A DNA stretch of 64,000 nt from an uncultured Carnobacteriaceae bacterium (GCA_938039195.1 CALHVK010000115.1:5074-69073), one strand, 5' to 3'. Shown: positions 38,450 to 48,082, counted from the stretch's first letter. Made by a program: numbers and translations. Notes: generated from the sequence alone by a model not told the origin.

Positions 38450-39310
38450 ATGAAATTATCTAAATTATTCAAAGCAACAACATTCGGAGTTTTAGCAACA
38501 GCATTAGTAGCTTGTGGAAACAACTCAGCAAAATCAGAAAACACAACAGAAGCAGCAAAAGCAGCAAAAGCAGAAGATAAAACTATTACAGTAGTAGCTT
38601 CACCAGCACCTCACGCTGAAATTTTAGAAGCAGCTAAACCAATCTTAGAAAAAGAAGGGTACAAATTAGAAATCAACATCGTAAATGACTACGTAACACC
38701 AAACAACATCGTTTACGGAGGAGATGCAGATGCAAACTACTTCCAACACACTCCATATCTTGATAAATTCAACAAAGAACACAATCAAGATTTAGTTTCT
38801 GTAGGGAACGTTCATATTGAACCAATGGCTATTTACTCTAAGAAATATAAATCATTAAAAGAATTACCAGATAACGCAGTGGTATATGCTTCAACAAACC
38901 CTGCTGAAGTAGGTCGTTTCTTAAGCTTCTTCACAAAAGCTGGATTAATTAAATTAAAAGATGGCGTGGATCCAGTCACTGCTGGCTTAAGCGACATTGC
39001 TGAAAATCCAAAGAACATCCAAATCAAAACAGAAATCGCACCTGAATTGTTAGTATCAACTTACAACAACAATGAAGGCGATGCTGTTATCATCAACTCA
39101 AACTTCGCAATCGATGCTAAACTTTCACCAGTAAAAGATTCAATCGCTTTAGAAGACGAAAGCTCACCATACGCTAACTTAGTCGCAGTAAAACCTGCTG
39201 ACAAAGACAGCGCTAAAATCAAAGCGTTAATTAAAGCATTACAAAGTGATGAAATTCGTAAATTTATTAGCGAAAAATATACAGATGGTTCTGTAGTTCC
39301 TGCGAAATAA
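38450..39310 (+). CDS. metQ: Methionine ABC transporter substrate-binding lipoprotein
   Basis: 286 aa from ATG 38450, preceded by AAAAAGGGG; an upstream open frame overlaps the T-box terminator region and is not used. The signal peptide ends in the lipobox LVAC with C22 as lipidation site. A short Ala/Lys/Glu-rich linker follows, then the NlpA-family domain (TVVASPAPHAEILEAAK, GGDADANYFQHTPYLDKFN). It binds methionine outside the cell and delivers it to MetNI. It lies in an operon controlled by the upstream T-box. Confidence 0.93.
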   Translation: MKLSKLFKATTFGVLATALVACGNNSAKSENTTEAAKAAKAEDKTITVVASPAPHAEILEAAKPILEKEGYKLEINIVNDYVTPNNIVYGGDADANYFQHTPYLDKFNKEHNQDLVSVGNVHIEPMAIYSKKYKSLKELPDNAVVYASTNPAEVGRFLSFFTKAGLIKLKDGVDPVTAGLSDIAENPKNIQIKTEIAPELLVSTYNNNEGDAVIINSNFAIDAKLSPVKDSIALEDESSPYANLVAVKPADKDSAKIKALIKALQSDEIRKFISEKYTDGSVVPAK

Positions 39311-39335
39311 TAGAGAAAATTAAAGAGAAACACGA

Positions 39336-39384
39336 GGAGTGGAAAGTCCTAAAGCCAAGCGCATTGGACTTTTCGCTCCATTTT
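39336..39384 (+). terminator. Hairpin between metQ and metN
   Basis: GGAGTGGAAAGTCC (39336-39349) and GGACTTTTCGCTCC (39366-39379) pair over 14 positions with G·U pairs, followed by ATTTTG. A weak terminator or RNA-processing signal would raise MetQ over MetNI; inferred. Confidence 0.55.
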
Positions 39385-39406
39385 GACAATTATAAGGAGT
39401 GAAAGA

Positions 39407-40432
39407 ATGATTCGAGTAGAGAACGTGTCCAAAACGTATACGGGAAAACAAGGCACGGTTGAAGCTGTAAAAGATGTCTCGTTAGAGATTGGTGTTGGCG
39501 AAATTTTTGGGATTATCGGTTTTTCAGGAGCTGGGAAGAGTACGTTAATTCGTTTATTAAATGGATTAGAGACAGTGACAAGTGGTCATATTTATATTTA
39601 TGGAAAAGATATTACAACTTTAAAACGGAAAGAGTTATTAAAAGAACGCCAAAAAATTGCGATGATTTTCCAGCATTTCAATCTTTTATGGTCGAGAACA
39701 GTCGAAGAAAACATTGCTTTTTCACTTGAAATTGCGGGTGTTCCAAAAGCTAAGCGTAAAGCGAAGGTAGCCGAATTAATTGATTTAGTGGGGTTGACAG
39801 GGCGTGAAAAATCTTATCCATCACAACTTTCTGGAGGACAAAAGCAAAGAGTAGGGATTGCCCGTGCCTTAGCTAACGATCCAGAAGTCCTTTTATGTGA
39901 TGAGGCAACGAGTGCACTTGACCCTAAGACGACAAAAGATATCTTGAAGCTATTAGTAGAAATCAACCAAGAACTAGGGTTAACGATTGTGTTAATTACG
40001 CATGAAATGCATGTCGTTCGTCAAATTTGCCACCGTGTTGCCGTGATGGAAGAAGGACGAGTAGTGGAAAGCGGAGAAGTAATTGAAGTCTTCAAAAATC
40101 CACAACAACCAATTACAAAACAATTCGTGGGAGAAGAACGTGTGGATGATGAAATCGATGAGGTATTCCATCACCTTTCAACATTCCTACGACCAGGTAT
40201 AGCGGTTCGTATTCAGTATTTAGGTGACCGTACCGGAGACGCTGTATTATCTGAAGCGATTCGAAAATTGGATGCAACGGTATCGATTTTACAAGCGAAG
40301 GTAAATATTACGCAAAAAGGGATATTAGGAAGCATGATTATTTTGATTGAGGAAGAATCTTCAAAAGCAGAAGAAGTCATCGAATATCTTAAACAAGCAG
40401 AAATTATCGTGGAGGTGTTAGAGCATGTTTAA
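39407..40432 (+). CDS. metN: Methionine ABC transporter ATPase
   Basis: 341 aa from ATG 39407 behind AAGGAGTG. Walker A GFSGAGKST at 38-46, signature LSGGQKQR near 140-147, Walker B VLLCDEATSALDPKT near 160-174. A C-terminal NIL/ACT-like domain (about 260-341) is the site where internal methionine inhibits transport in MetN proteins. It overlaps metI by eight bases. Confidence 0.95.
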   Translation: MIRVENVSKTYTGKQGTVEAVKDVSLEIGVGEIFGIIGFSGAGKSTLIRLLNGLETVTSGHIYIYGKDITTLKRKELLKERQKIAMIFQHFNLLWSRTVEENIAFSLEIAGVPKAKRKAKVAELIDLVGLTGREKSYPSQLSGGQKQRVGIARALANDPEVLLCDEATSALDPKTTKDILKLLVEINQELGLTIVLITHEMHVVRQICHRVAVMEEGRVVESGEVIEVFKNPQQPITKQFVGEERVDDEIDEVFHHLSTFLRPGIAVRIQYLGDRTGDAVLSEAIRKLDATVSILQAKVNITQKGILGSMIILIEEESSKAEEVIEYLKQAEIIVEVLEHV

Positions 40433-41138
40433 TCTATTTTTAGCATCAGCAAGCCTAGATGAACTTTTCAGAGAAATGTTTTCGTTCGAGAATGTTGTAT
40501 GGCCTGATGTCATTAAAGCTATTAATGAAACTCTCTATATGACCTTCATTCCAACGTTCTATGTATTTGTCATTGGATTAATTTTAGGACTCCTTCTTTT
40601 CTTAACAGGAAAGGGACGCAGTCTTGAAAATACATGGGTTCATCTGATTTTAGGTGGAATCATTAATATTTTCCGTGCGATTCCATTTATCATTTTACTG
40701 ACACTATTGATGCCTTTTACAAAAGCGATTATGTCAACGATTGTAGGGCCTAAAGGGGCAATCCCAACATTGATCATCAGTGCAGCGCCATTTTACGCGC
40801 GTCTAGTGGATATCGCGTTAAATGAAATCCCGTCAGGAGTCATTGAAGCAGCAGAATCAATGGGGGCAAATACTCGCCAAATCATTACAAAAGTGCTGAT
40901 TCCAGAATCACTTCCAGCACTTGTATCAGGGATTACCGTAACTGCAATCGCGTTAATCGGTTCTACAGCAGTAGCCGGTGTTATCGGTGCGGGAGGATTA
41001 GGAAACTTAGCTTACCTCATTGGTTATACACGAAACAAAGTAGATATCATCTTTGTCGCTACAGTAGCCATCCTTATTTTGGTATTTATTATCCAAATTA
41101 TTGGGGATAAAGCAGCAAAGATGATAGATAAGCGATAG
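40425..41138 (+). CDS. metI: Methionine ABC transporter permease
   Basis: 237 aa. Five or so membrane helices and the ABC coupling loop IEAAESMGANTRQIITKVLIPE (about 143-164) are evident. The ATG lies inside the end of metN (GAGCATGTTTAA), which couples translation. Family members pair with MetN and MetQ to import D- and L-methionine. A terminator follows in the gap before the MazG-like gene. Confidence 0.94.
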   Translation: MFNLFLASASLDELFREMFSFENVVWPDVIKAINETLYMTFIPTFYVFVIGLILGLLLFLTGKGRSLENTWVHLILGGIINIFRAIPFIILLTLLMPFTKAIMSTIVGPKGAIPTLIISAAPFYARLVDIALNEIPSGVIEAAESMGANTRQIITKVLIPESLPALVSGITVTAIALIGSTAVAGVIGAGGLGNLAYLIGYTRNKVDIIFVATVAILILVFIIQIIGDKAAKMIDKR

Positions 41139-41171
41139 TTTCTTTATCTTCCATATTAAATTATGTAAAAT

Positions 41172-41205
41172 AGCAATAGACTTTATCGGTCTATTGCTTA
41201 TTTTA
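41172..41205 (+). terminator. Terminator after metI
   Basis: Perfect 10-bp arms AGCAATAGAC (41172-41181) and GTCTATTGCT (41189-41198), 7-base loop, then TATTTTATT. It ends just before the RBS of the next gene, so it may also attenuate that gene. Confidence 0.75.
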
Positions 41206-41220
41206 TTGGAGTGTGATTGG

Positions 41221-41562
41221 ATGTCAGGATTAACCGTAAGACGATATGAAGAGTATTTAGCAGATGTCTATAAGAATCGAAAATCTGACCAGGGGCTCTT
41301 TATTAAATTAGTCGAAGAAATTGGAGAAGTTGCAGAGCAAATTAGTATTCGTGACGGTAGAAAAGATGGGAATGCTGAGGAAGTACCAAATGAACTCGCC
41401 AAAGAACTAGCAGATGTCATCCATTACACTATTGCGATTGCCGCTGTAAACGACATTGATTTAGAAAAAGTCATCTTGGATAAAGATTTAAGTGCTGCAA
41501 TTAAATATAACCATAAAACAAACTTAGTAGAGTTTCTTCAAAAGACAGCAAAATACGACTAG
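41221..41562 (+). CDS. MazG-like nucleotide pyrophosphohydrolase
   Basis: 113 aa from ATG 41221 with TTGGAGTG upstream. The metal-binding pattern of the all-alpha NTP pyrophosphatase family is present: LVEEIGEVAEQ (E32, E33, E36) and KELADVIHYT (E62, D65). Family members hydrolyse non-canonical or excess (d)NTPs to the monophosphate. It is a single short domain, unlike full MazG. The substrate cannot be predicted from sequence. It stands alone between the met operon and the proS leader. Confidence 0.82.
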   Translation: MSGLTVRRYEEYLADVYKNRKSDQGLFIKLVEEIGEVAEQISIRDGRKDGNAEEVPNELAKELADVIHYTIAIAAVNDIDLEKVILDKDLSAAIKYNHKTNLVEFLQKTAKYD

Positions 41563-41580
41563 TTTACAGCAAGAAAACAC

Positions 41581-41609
41581 TTGCTTTCCACCCTTGTTTA
41601 GAGTACGAT
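41581..41609 (+). promoter_or_regulatory. proS promoter
   Basis: -35 TTGCTT (41581-41586), 17-base spacer, -10 TACGAT (41604-41609). An AGCAAG/CTTGCT inverted repeat (41568-41573, 41580-41585) overlaps the -35. Confidence 0.65.
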
Positions 41610-41615
41610 AGGACA

Positions 41616-41820
41616 TGGAAAAGTAAGTGAAATGATGGGTACAGAAAGTTCTGATTGCTGAGAAAGAACCCCCGCTCTTTAACTGAACCTACCAAATAGG
41701 TGATTATGAAAATAATCCGGTGAAATCATCGTTATCAATGTTAAAGAGACATTTACAACGTAAGTGTAATTAAGGTGGTACCGCGAGTCATTCGTCCTTT
41801 TTAGGGGAGTGGCTTTTTTT
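41616..41820 (+). ncRNA. Proline-specific T-box leader of proS
   Basis: The leader carries the canonical T-box AAGGTGGTACCGCG (about 41772-41785), then a terminator stem between 41786 and 41814 and TTTTTTT. The probable specifier codon is CCT at 41688-41690, in CTGAA-CCT-ACC, reading proline, which fits the downstream prolyl-tRNA synthetase. Uncharged tRNA-Pro would cause antitermination. Confidence 0.88.
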
Positions 41821-41851
41821 ATTTCACAAAAAACGAAAAGGAGTCAAGCAG

Positions 41852-43300
41852 ATGGCAGAAAAAACAAACTTACAAAGAGAAGATTTCTCTAAATGGTATA
41901 TTCAAACCATTCAAAAAGCAGATTTAATGGACTATTCACCAGTGCGTGGATGTATGATTTTCAAACCAGACGGATATGAAATCTGGGAACATATTCAAGA
42001 GGAGTTTAACCGTCGTTTCAAAGAAGAAGGCATTCGTAATGCGTACTTCCCAATGTTAATTCCAGAAAGTTTCTTCACTAAAGAAGCAGACCATATTGAA
42101 GGATTCGCTCCTGAATTACCATGGGTAACAGAAGCAGCTGGAGAAAAATTAGAAGAACGTTTAGCGCTTCGTCCAACAAGTGAAACAATGATTGGGACAG
42201 CTTTCTCTAACTGGATCAATTCATACCGTGATTTACCATACGAAGTAAACCAATGGGCGAACGTATTCCGTTGGGAAAAGAAAACTTTACCATTTTTACG
42301 TACTTCAGAATTCTTATGGCAAGAAGGACATACAGCACATGCAGATGAAGAAGATGCACGTCGCCGTACAATGAAAATGCTAGAGATTTATAAAGAAGTC
42401 GTAGAAGGCGTATTAGCAGTGCCAGTTTACGAAGGTCAAAAAACTCCATCAGAACGTTTCGCAGGTGCGGTAGACACTTACTCAATCGAAGCGATGATGA
42501 AAGATGGGAAAGCTGTTCAAGCGGGAACTTCTCACTACATGGGAACAAAATTCGCTGAAGCCTTTGACATTAAATATTTAACAAAAGAAAACGAACACGT
42601 ACATGCGCATACAACTTCTTGGGGAGTATCCACTCGTTTAATCGGTTCATTAATCATGACTCACGGTGACGAACAAGGATTAGTATTACCTCCAAAAGTA
42701 GCTCCAACACAAGTAGTCTTAATTCCAGTTGGACCATGGAAGAAAAATCCAGCAATCTTAGAAAAATTAGAAGAGCTTCAAAAAGAATTGAAAGCAGCTG
42801 GATTACGCGTGAAGATTGACGACACTGACAACTCACCAGGATTCAAATTCAATGAGTGGGAATTACGTGGTGTTCCAATGCGTATCGAATGCGGACCTCG
42901 CGACTTAGAAAACAATCAAGTGATGACAAAAATGCGTGACTTAGACGAAAAAGTAGCGGTAGGATTCGATGGTTTAGTAGATACAATCTTAGCGGAATTA
43001 GATAAAATGCAAGGCCGTCTGTTAGAAACAGCTCGTAAGATGCGTGCTTCTAACGAATATACAAACATTGATACTTTAGATGAGTTGAAAGCTCATATCG
43101 AAGCAAAACGCGAAGCTGGCGAAGTACCTGGTTGGGTATTAGTTGGTTGGGATGGAACAGAAGAAAGTGAAGCGAAAATCAAAGAAGAAACAGGCTTCAC
43201 AACTCGAAATATTCCATTTAACGCTCCAGTGAAAAAAGAAAAATGTATCGTAACAGGTAAACCAGCCACTCATACGGTTTGGATTGCTCGTGCATATTAA
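41852..43300 (+). CDS. proS: Prolyl-tRNA synthetase, type 3 (archaeal/eukaryotic-like)
   Basis: 482 aa, the short type without the bacterial editing insertion. Class II core: motif 2 region VFRWEKKTLPFLRTSEFLWQ (about 132-151), substrate loop RPTSETMIG near 109-117, motif 3 GDEQGLVLPPKVAP (about 271-284) and the anticodon-binding domain after it. RBS AAAAGGAGTC precedes ATG 41852. The T-box leader couples expression to tRNA-Pro charging. Type 3 ProS is found in only part of the Firmicutes. Confidence 0.95.
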   Translation: MAEKTNLQREDFSKWYIQTIQKADLMDYSPVRGCMIFKPDGYEIWEHIQEEFNRRFKEEGIRNAYFPMLIPESFFTKEADHIEGFAPELPWVTEAAGEKLEERLALRPTSETMIGTAFSNWINSYRDLPYEVNQWANVFRWEKKTLPFLRTSEFLWQEGHTAHADEEDARRRTMKMLEIYKEVVEGVLAVPVYEGQKTPSERFAGAVDTYSIEAMMKDGKAVQAGTSHYMGTKFAEAFDIKYLTKENEHVHAHTTSWGVSTRLIGSLIMTHGDEQGLVLPPKVAPTQVVLIPVGPWKKNPAILEKLEELQKELKAAGLRVKIDDTDNSPGFKFNEWELRGVPMRIECGPRDLENNQVMTKMRDLDEKVAVGFDGLVDTILAELDKMQGRLLETARKMRASNEYTNIDTLDELKAHIEAKREAGEVPGWVLVGWDGTEESEAKIKEETGFTTRNIPFNAPVKKEKCIVTGKPATHTVWIARAY

Positions 43301-43334
43301 TCGATTAGGAACTAGTTGGTAGGAGGACAAGATT

Positions 43335-44819
43335 ATGAAAATCAATAAGGCCATTCAAGAATTTGTAAATAGTGCGATTGCTTCAGGGTATGTTTCAAAA
43401 GAAGATCGTTACTATTTATTAAATCGTGTGCTTTATTTAGTGGGAGAAGAATCTTTTGAAAGTTCGAATGAGGTGGAGCAACCTTCTTTACTAGATGCAA
43501 TGGCAAACTTAGTAGAAGCTACTGTTGAAGCTGGTAAGATTGCAAACGACTCTGAAGAACGCGACTGGCTTGAACAAGAGTTAATGAACCTCGTGATTCC
43601 AAAGCCTTCAGATTTGAATCGTCTATTCTGGGAGAAATACGAAGAAGGTCCAAAAGTAGCAACCGATGCGTTTTATAAAATGGCGCTCGATTTAAACTTA
43701 ATTAAGGTAAATGATATCGCTAAAAATATTTCCTTTAATGGAGAAACAGAGTATGGCGATTTAGAAATCACGATTAACTTATCAAAACCAGAAAAAACAA
43801 AAGAAGAAATCATCAAAGCAGCACAGTCGAAGGATTTCAATTATCCTGCCAACCGTCTATGTTTTGAAAACGTGGGCTACCATGGTCGTATCAACTGGCC
43901 AGGTCGTGCAAACCATCGTATCGTAGGAATGGAACTAGATGGAGAATCTTGGGGGTATCACTATTCTCCATATGCTTATTATTCAGAACATGCGATCTTC
44001 TTGTCTGAAAACTTAGAACCAATGAAAGTGGATGAGGGAGCGTTTAGCCGACTCCTTGAAATCGTGACACAGTTCCCACATTATTTTGTAGGGTCAAACG
44101 CAGGACTTCCAATCGTTGGAGGGTCGATTTTAAGTCATAATCACTATCAAGGGGGACGTTACGAATTCCCAATGAACCGTGCTAAAGTTTTAGAAACTGG
44201 AATTTCTAAGAAGTTTGACACCGTTGAAATCGAACGTCTTTACTGGCCGCTTTCTGCGCTTCGTCTTCGCGGAAATAACCGTGAGGAAGTATTTGAAGTA
44301 GCGGTTGATATCTTGAAAGCATGGGAAGGCTACGAAAACAAAGATCTTGAAATCTTACGTGAGTCTAATGGGGAACCGCACAATGCAATCACGCCAATCG
44401 TGCGTCGTCAAGGAGATGCGTATGAATTTGATTTAGTGTTACGTAACAACCGTACAACACCGGAGTTCCCTGATGGAATTTTCCATCCACATACGGATGT
44501 ACAACATATTAAGAAAGAAAATATCGGTTTAATTGAAGTAATGGGGCTTGCGATTTTACCGCCTCGTCTTGAGCGTGAACTTGGTGAAGTGAGAGACTAT
44601 CTCGTTGGAGAAGGAACTCTAGAAGCAGTCGCAGCCATTCACCAAGAATGGGCGAAAGAATTAAAAGCACAAGCACCAACAAAAGAAACTGTAGACGTAT
44701 TTTTACAAAAAGCAGTTAGTGCAAAATTCTGCCGTGTGTTAGAATATGCAGGCGTCTTTAAACAAACAAAAGAAGGCCAAGAAGCATTCAGCGCCTTCAT
44801 GCATGAATTTACGAAATAG
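43335..44819 (+). CDS. galT: Galactose-1-phosphate uridylyltransferase (Firmicutes class II)
   Basis: 494 aa. The enzyme exchanges galactose-1-P and UDP-glucose in the Leloir pathway. The class II signature is clear: CFENVGYHGRINWPGRANHR (about 175-194) and SNAGLPIVGGSILSHNHYQGG (starting near 254), with the histidines of the nucleotidyl-transfer site. RBS TAGGAGGAC. No galK, galE or galM is close, and the gene is wedged between proS and tsaB. It could be co-transcribed with proS. Confidence 0.93.
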   Translation: MKINKAIQEFVNSAIASGYVSKEDRYYLLNRVLYLVGEESFESSNEVEQPSLLDAMANLVEATVEAGKIANDSEERDWLEQELMNLVIPKPSDLNRLFWEKYEEGPKVATDAFYKMALDLNLIKVNDIAKNISFNGETEYGDLEITINLSKPEKTKEEIIKAAQSKDFNYPANRLCFENVGYHGRINWPGRANHRIVGMELDGESWGYHYSPYAYYSEHAIFLSENLEPMKVDEGAFSRLLEIVTQFPHYFVGSNAGLPIVGGSILSHNHYQGGRYEFPMNRAKVLETGISKKFDTVEIERLYWPLSALRLRGNNREEVFEVAVDILKAWEGYENKDLEILRESNGEPHNAITPIVRRQGDAYEFDLVLRNNRTTPEFPDGIFHPHTDVQHIKKENIGLIEVMGLAILPPRLERELGEVRDYLVGEGTLEAVAAIHQEWAKELKAQAPTKETVDVFLQKAVSAKFCRVLEYAGVFKQTKEGQEAFSAFMHEFTK

Positions 44820-44837
44820 TTAGAAAGGAAGTGCCGT

Positions 44838-45569
44838 ATGACAATCCTCGCACTAGATACATCGAATAAGACATTATCGGTCGCTGTAGAACTGACAGAC
44901 GGTACCATTATTGAACAAACGATTGAGAACACGTTGCAACATAGTGTTCTCCTCATGCCAACCATTGAAGCCGTATTTAAAGAAGCCGGCATTACAGCAA
45001 AAGACTTAACAAAGGTCGTTGTTGCTGAAGGTCCTGGATCTTACACAGGTCTTCGAATTGGCGTAACCGTTGCTAAAACACTCGCGAAGAGTCTGGGGAT
45101 TCCACTTGTTGGAGTCTCCAGTCTCGACGTCTTTTTACCGGACCTTGCTTCAAAAGTTGAAGTAGGCGAACTAGTTGTGCCGTTTTTTGATGCCAGACGT
45201 GGAAATATTTTTGCAGTAGGTTATCAAAAAACTGACGAAGGCTTTGAAAAGGTGATTCCAGAATGTCATAGTTCGTGGGATGATTTTTTAAAATCATTAC
45301 CAGAACAATCAGACAGAGTGACTTTTGTAGGACAATTACAGTCGATTACAAAAGAAGCAATTGTAGAAAAAGGAGCGAGTGAGGCGAAGTGGCTTGAAGG
45401 GCCAAATGCTATTCCTCATGCAACATCGCTCATCGAATTAGGAAGAAATAAGGAAGCTGTTGACGCGGACGTGTTTGTCCCAATGTACTTGAAACTGGCA
45501 GAAGCAGAAGAGAATTGGCAAGCTGAGCATCCTTTAGAAAAGGGGTCAGTGTATGTGGAACGAGTTTAA
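44838..45569 (+). CDS. tsaB: tRNA t6A modification protein TsaB
   Basis: 243 aa ASKHA-fold protein, inactive paralogue that dimerises with TsaD in the t6A complex. MTILALDTSNKTLSVAV at the start and VVAEGPGSYTGLRIGVTVAKTLA near 63-85 are the family marks. RBS AGAAAGGAAGTG. It overlaps the following GNAT gene by 17 bases. The tsaB–rimI–tsaD order is conserved in bacilli, and TsaC is at 1109. TsaE was not found in this window. Confidence 0.94.
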   Translation: MTILALDTSNKTLSVAVELTDGTIIEQTIENTLQHSVLLMPTIEAVFKEAGITAKDLTKVVVAEGPGSYTGLRIGVTVAKTLAKSLGIPLVGVSSLDVFLPDLASKVEVGELVVPFFDARRGNIFAVGYQKTDEGFEKVIPECHSSWDDFLKSLPEQSDRVTFVGQLQSITKEAIVEKGASEAKWLEGPNAIPHATSLIELGRNKEAVDADVFVPMYLKLAEAEENWQAEHPLEKGSVYVERV

Positions 45570-46635
45570 AGAACGCTTCGTTCAGTGGTTTGAAAAAATT
45601 AAAGCACTGTTTTTAGAAGAAGCGCAGCATAGAGATCCGATTCGCAACCAGTTTGAGAACTTTGAAAAAAGAGTGATTCTTGGAAACGGCGCGCAAGGAA
45701 AAATCAGAATCGGATTTCCAGAGGATGCATCTCGCATTTTTGAAGTGGAGAAGGCTGCGTATGATGGAGAGTCTCCATGGGCAAAGGATGTTCTTGAAAA
45801 AGATGTCGCACATAATCCAGATGCCATTTATATTGTGCTTGAATCCGAAGGGGATATTATCGGTTTTGTCGGCGCAAGAACGACACAAGGAACAGATTTA
45901 CATATCACGAATGTTGCTGTATTACCGGATTATCGCTTTTTAAATGTCGCAACTTTATTATTAAAAGCATTAGAAAAAATTGCGCGTTCTCTTGATAAAA
46001 AAGAAATTACACTCGAGGCGCGTATCTCAAATACCAAAGCCATTAAACTCTATCGCAAAAATGGATATGAGGTAGTGGGAACAAAGGAAAATTACTACAC
46101 TCCTGAAAATGAGGATGCTGTAGAAATGCTTTTCAAATTACCGCCTAAAACACCGTCTTCATTCCATTCGTCTGAGTATTCATTTACAAGACTGCATCCA
46201 GCAGATTTAGCGATGGCAGAGGCATTAGTCGCATTAGTGCAAGAAAATTACGAGCATCCGAACAATTGGAGTGCCGAGAGTTTCTTGGCGGATTTAGAAA
46301 ATCCAACGAATACGTACTACGGAGTATGGATGCAACGTCAGTTAGTAGGATTCCTCGGAGTTCAAACGGTACTGGACGAAGCAACGATTACCAATATCGT
46401 GATTGCGAAAGACTATCAAGGTAAAGGCCTCGCGCAACGCTTGTGGCAAATGGCCTTATACGATTTGAAGCAAAAAGACGTCAAAGTGGTTTTCCTAGAG
46501 GTACGTGAAAGCAACAAGCGTGCTCAATATTTATATGAAATTCTTGGGTTTGAAGCCTTCCATACGAGAAGTGACTACTACAAAGACCCTATTGAAGACG
46601 CGATTGAATATCGCTTAGAAATTGAACAAAGATAG
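45553..46635 (+). CDS. rimI: Fused tandem GNAT acetyltransferase (RimI-like)
   Basis: 360 aa, twice the size of usual RimI. After an amphipathic N-terminus (about 1-45) there are two GNAT domains. Domain 1 (about 50-195) has [20 protein letters not shown] and [19 protein letters not shown]. Domain 2 (about 205-360) has [20 protein letters not shown], a full acetyl-CoA pyrophosphate loop QGKGLA, and [19 protein letters not shown]. Domain 1 lacks the Gly-rich loop, so it may bind acetyl-CoA poorly. RimI acetylates ribosomal protein S18 in other bacteria; the target here is inferred. Confidence 0.88.
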   Translation: MWNEFKERFVQWFEKIKALFLEEAQHRDPIRNQFENFEKRVILGNGAQGKIRIGFPEDASRIFEVEKAAYDGESPWAKDVLEKDVAHNPDAIYIVLESEGDIIGFVGARTTQGTDLHITNVAVLPDYRFLNVATLLLKALEKIARSLDKKEITLEARISNTKAIKLYRKNGYEVVGTKENYYTPENEDAVEMLFKLPPKTPSSFHSSEYSFTRLHPADLAMAEALVALVQENYEHPNNWSAESFLADLENPTNTYYGVWMQRQLVGFLGVQTVLDEATITNIVIAKDYQGKGLAQRLWQMALYDLKQKDVKVVFLEVRESNKRAQYLYEILGFEAFHTRSDYYKDPIEDAIEYRLEIEQR

Positions 46636-46645
46636 GAGGAGCAAT

Positions 46646-47665
46646 ATGAAAGATACATTGATTCTAGCAATCGAAAGTAGTTGTGATGAGACAAGTGCAG
46701 CCGTCATTCAAAACGGAAATACAATTCTTTCAAATATTGTAGCCTCTCAGATTAAAAGTCATATGCGTTTTGGTGGGGTTGTACCTGAGATTGCCAGCCG
46801 CCATCACGTCGAACAAATTACGCAAGTGATCGATGAAGCATTAGTAAAAGCTAATAAAACACTAGATGACATGGATGCTATCGCAGTGACATATGGCCCA
46901 GGACTTGTTGGAGCTCTTCTGATTGGGATTTCTGCAGCGAAGGCCTTAGCCTTAGCTAGCGGAAAACCACTCATTGCTGTGAACCATATGGCAGGACATA
47001 TTTACGCGAACCAACTGGTAGAACCTCTTCAATTTCCTTTAATGGCACTGGTTGTCAGTGGAGGTCATACAGAATTGGTATATATGCCAAAAGACGGTGA
47101 GTTCCAGATTATCGGTGAAACCAGAGATGATGCAGCAGGGGAAGCGTACGATAAGATTGGTCGTATTTTGAACTTGCCATATCCTGGTGGAAAGAAAATG
47201 GATGAACTAGCGCATGTCGGGAAGGATACTTATGATTTCCCACGCGCAATGATTCATGAAGACCATTTTGATTTTAGCTTTAGTGGATTGAAATCAGCGG
47301 TTATCAATCGTGTCCATAACGCGAAACAAAAAGGGGAAGAGATTATCCCTGAAGATTTAGCTGCAAGTTTCCAAGCAAGTGTTGTTGAGGTTCTTGTCGA
47401 AAAAACAAGACGCGCACTTGAAACGTATCCTGTAAAACAATTTGTGTTAGCAGGAGGAGTGGCTGCCAATAAGGGGCTTCGTACAGCGATGACACAGATG
47501 ATGGAAGAACACTTCCAAACAGTCACATTCTCAATTCCGCCATTGTCTCTATGCGGGGATAATGCAGCGATGATTGGTGCTGCTGCGTATACAAAATATT
47601 TGCAAAAAGACTTCGCAAATATGGATTTAAACGCAATTCCAGGGCTTGAATTAGGGGATGAATAA
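46646..47665 (+). CDS. tsaD: tRNA threonylcarbamoyltransferase TsaD
   Basis: 339 aa from ATG 46646 behind TAGGAGGAGC; an in-frame TTG at 46622 lies inside the preceding gene. TsaD transfers threonylcarbamoyl from TC-AMP to A37 of tRNA. The metal site [10 protein letters not shown] has H114 and H118. [12 protein letters not shown] (10-21) binds nucleotide phosphate, and [10 protein letters not shown] and [14 protein letters not shown] are present. It closes the tsaB–rimI–tsaD group, and rpmE has its own promoter 6 bases past its stop. Confidence 0.96.
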   Translation: MKDTLILAIESSCDETSAAVIQNGNTILSNIVASQIKSHMRFGGVVPEIASRHHVEQITQVIDEALVKANKTLDDMDAIAVTYGPGLVGALLIGISAAKALALASGKPLIAVNHMAGHIYANQLVEPLQFPLMALVVSGGHTELVYMPKDGEFQIIGETRDDAAGEAYDKIGRILNLPYPGGKKMDELAHVGKDTYDFPRAMIHEDHFDFSFSGLKSAVINRVHNAKQKGEEIIPEDLAASFQASVVEVLVEKTRRALETYPVKQFVLAGGVAANKGLRTAMTQMMEEHFQTVTFSIPPLSLCGDNAAMIGAAAYTKYLQKDFANMDLNAIPGLELGDE

Positions 47666-47670
47666 AACTA

Positions 47671-47699
47671 TTGCAAATTCAATTTGAGCATGGTATTAT
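47671..47699 (+). promoter_or_regulatory. rpmE2 promoter
   Basis: -35 TTGCAA (47671-47676), 17-base spacer, extended -10 TGG-TATTAT (47691-47699). The leader to the start codon is about 67 bases and includes a palindromic GCATTATGCATGC region. Confidence 0.75.
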
Positions 47700-47772
47700 A
47701 TTCGTGTTGCATTATGCATGCGAAAATAAATAACTCTGGATTAGCAAATAATTCAGGGCAGGAGGAATAGAA

Positions 47773-48018
47773 ATGAAACAAGGAATTCACCCAGAATATC
47801 GTCCAGTAGTTTTCATGGATACAACTACAGGATTCAAATTCTTATCAGGTTCAACAAAGACTTCAAGTGAAACAGTTGTATGGGAAGACGGTAACGAATA
47901 CCCATTACTACGTGTGGAAATCACTTCTGATTCTCACCCATTCTACACAGGTCGTCAAAAATTCACTCAAGCAGACGGACGTGTGGATCGTTTCAACAAA
48001 AAATACGGTCTCAAATAA
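47773..48018 (+). CDS. rpmE2: 50S ribosomal protein L31 type B
   Basis: 81 aa. The start [16 protein letters not shown] and the motif [12 protein letters not shown] are typical. None of the zinc-binding cysteines of type A L31 is present, so this is the zinc-free type B form. In many Firmicutes type B is induced when zinc is scarce and replaces type A. No AdcR/Zur-like box was clearly seen at its promoter, and it may be the only L31 gene in this genome. RBS CAGGAGGAAT. Confidence 0.94.
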   Translation: MKQGIHPEYRPVVFMDTTTGFKFLSGSTKTSSETVVWEDGNEYPLLRVEITSDSHPFYTGRQKFTQADGRVDRFNKKYGLK

Positions 48019-48027
48019 GAACTTTAC

Positions 48028-48056
48028 AAACTCTCTCACTTCGAGAGAGTTTTTTT
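48028..48056 (+). terminator. Terminator after rpmE2
   Basis: Perfect 10-bp arms AAACTCTCTC (48028-48037) and GAGAGAGTTT (48043-48052), followed by a T-run. The left arm can also pair with GAGAGAGTT at 48362-48370, enclosing the large element that follows. Confidence 0.88.
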
Positions 48057-48082
48057 GTGCGCTCAAAACTTCCGCCAAGGGC

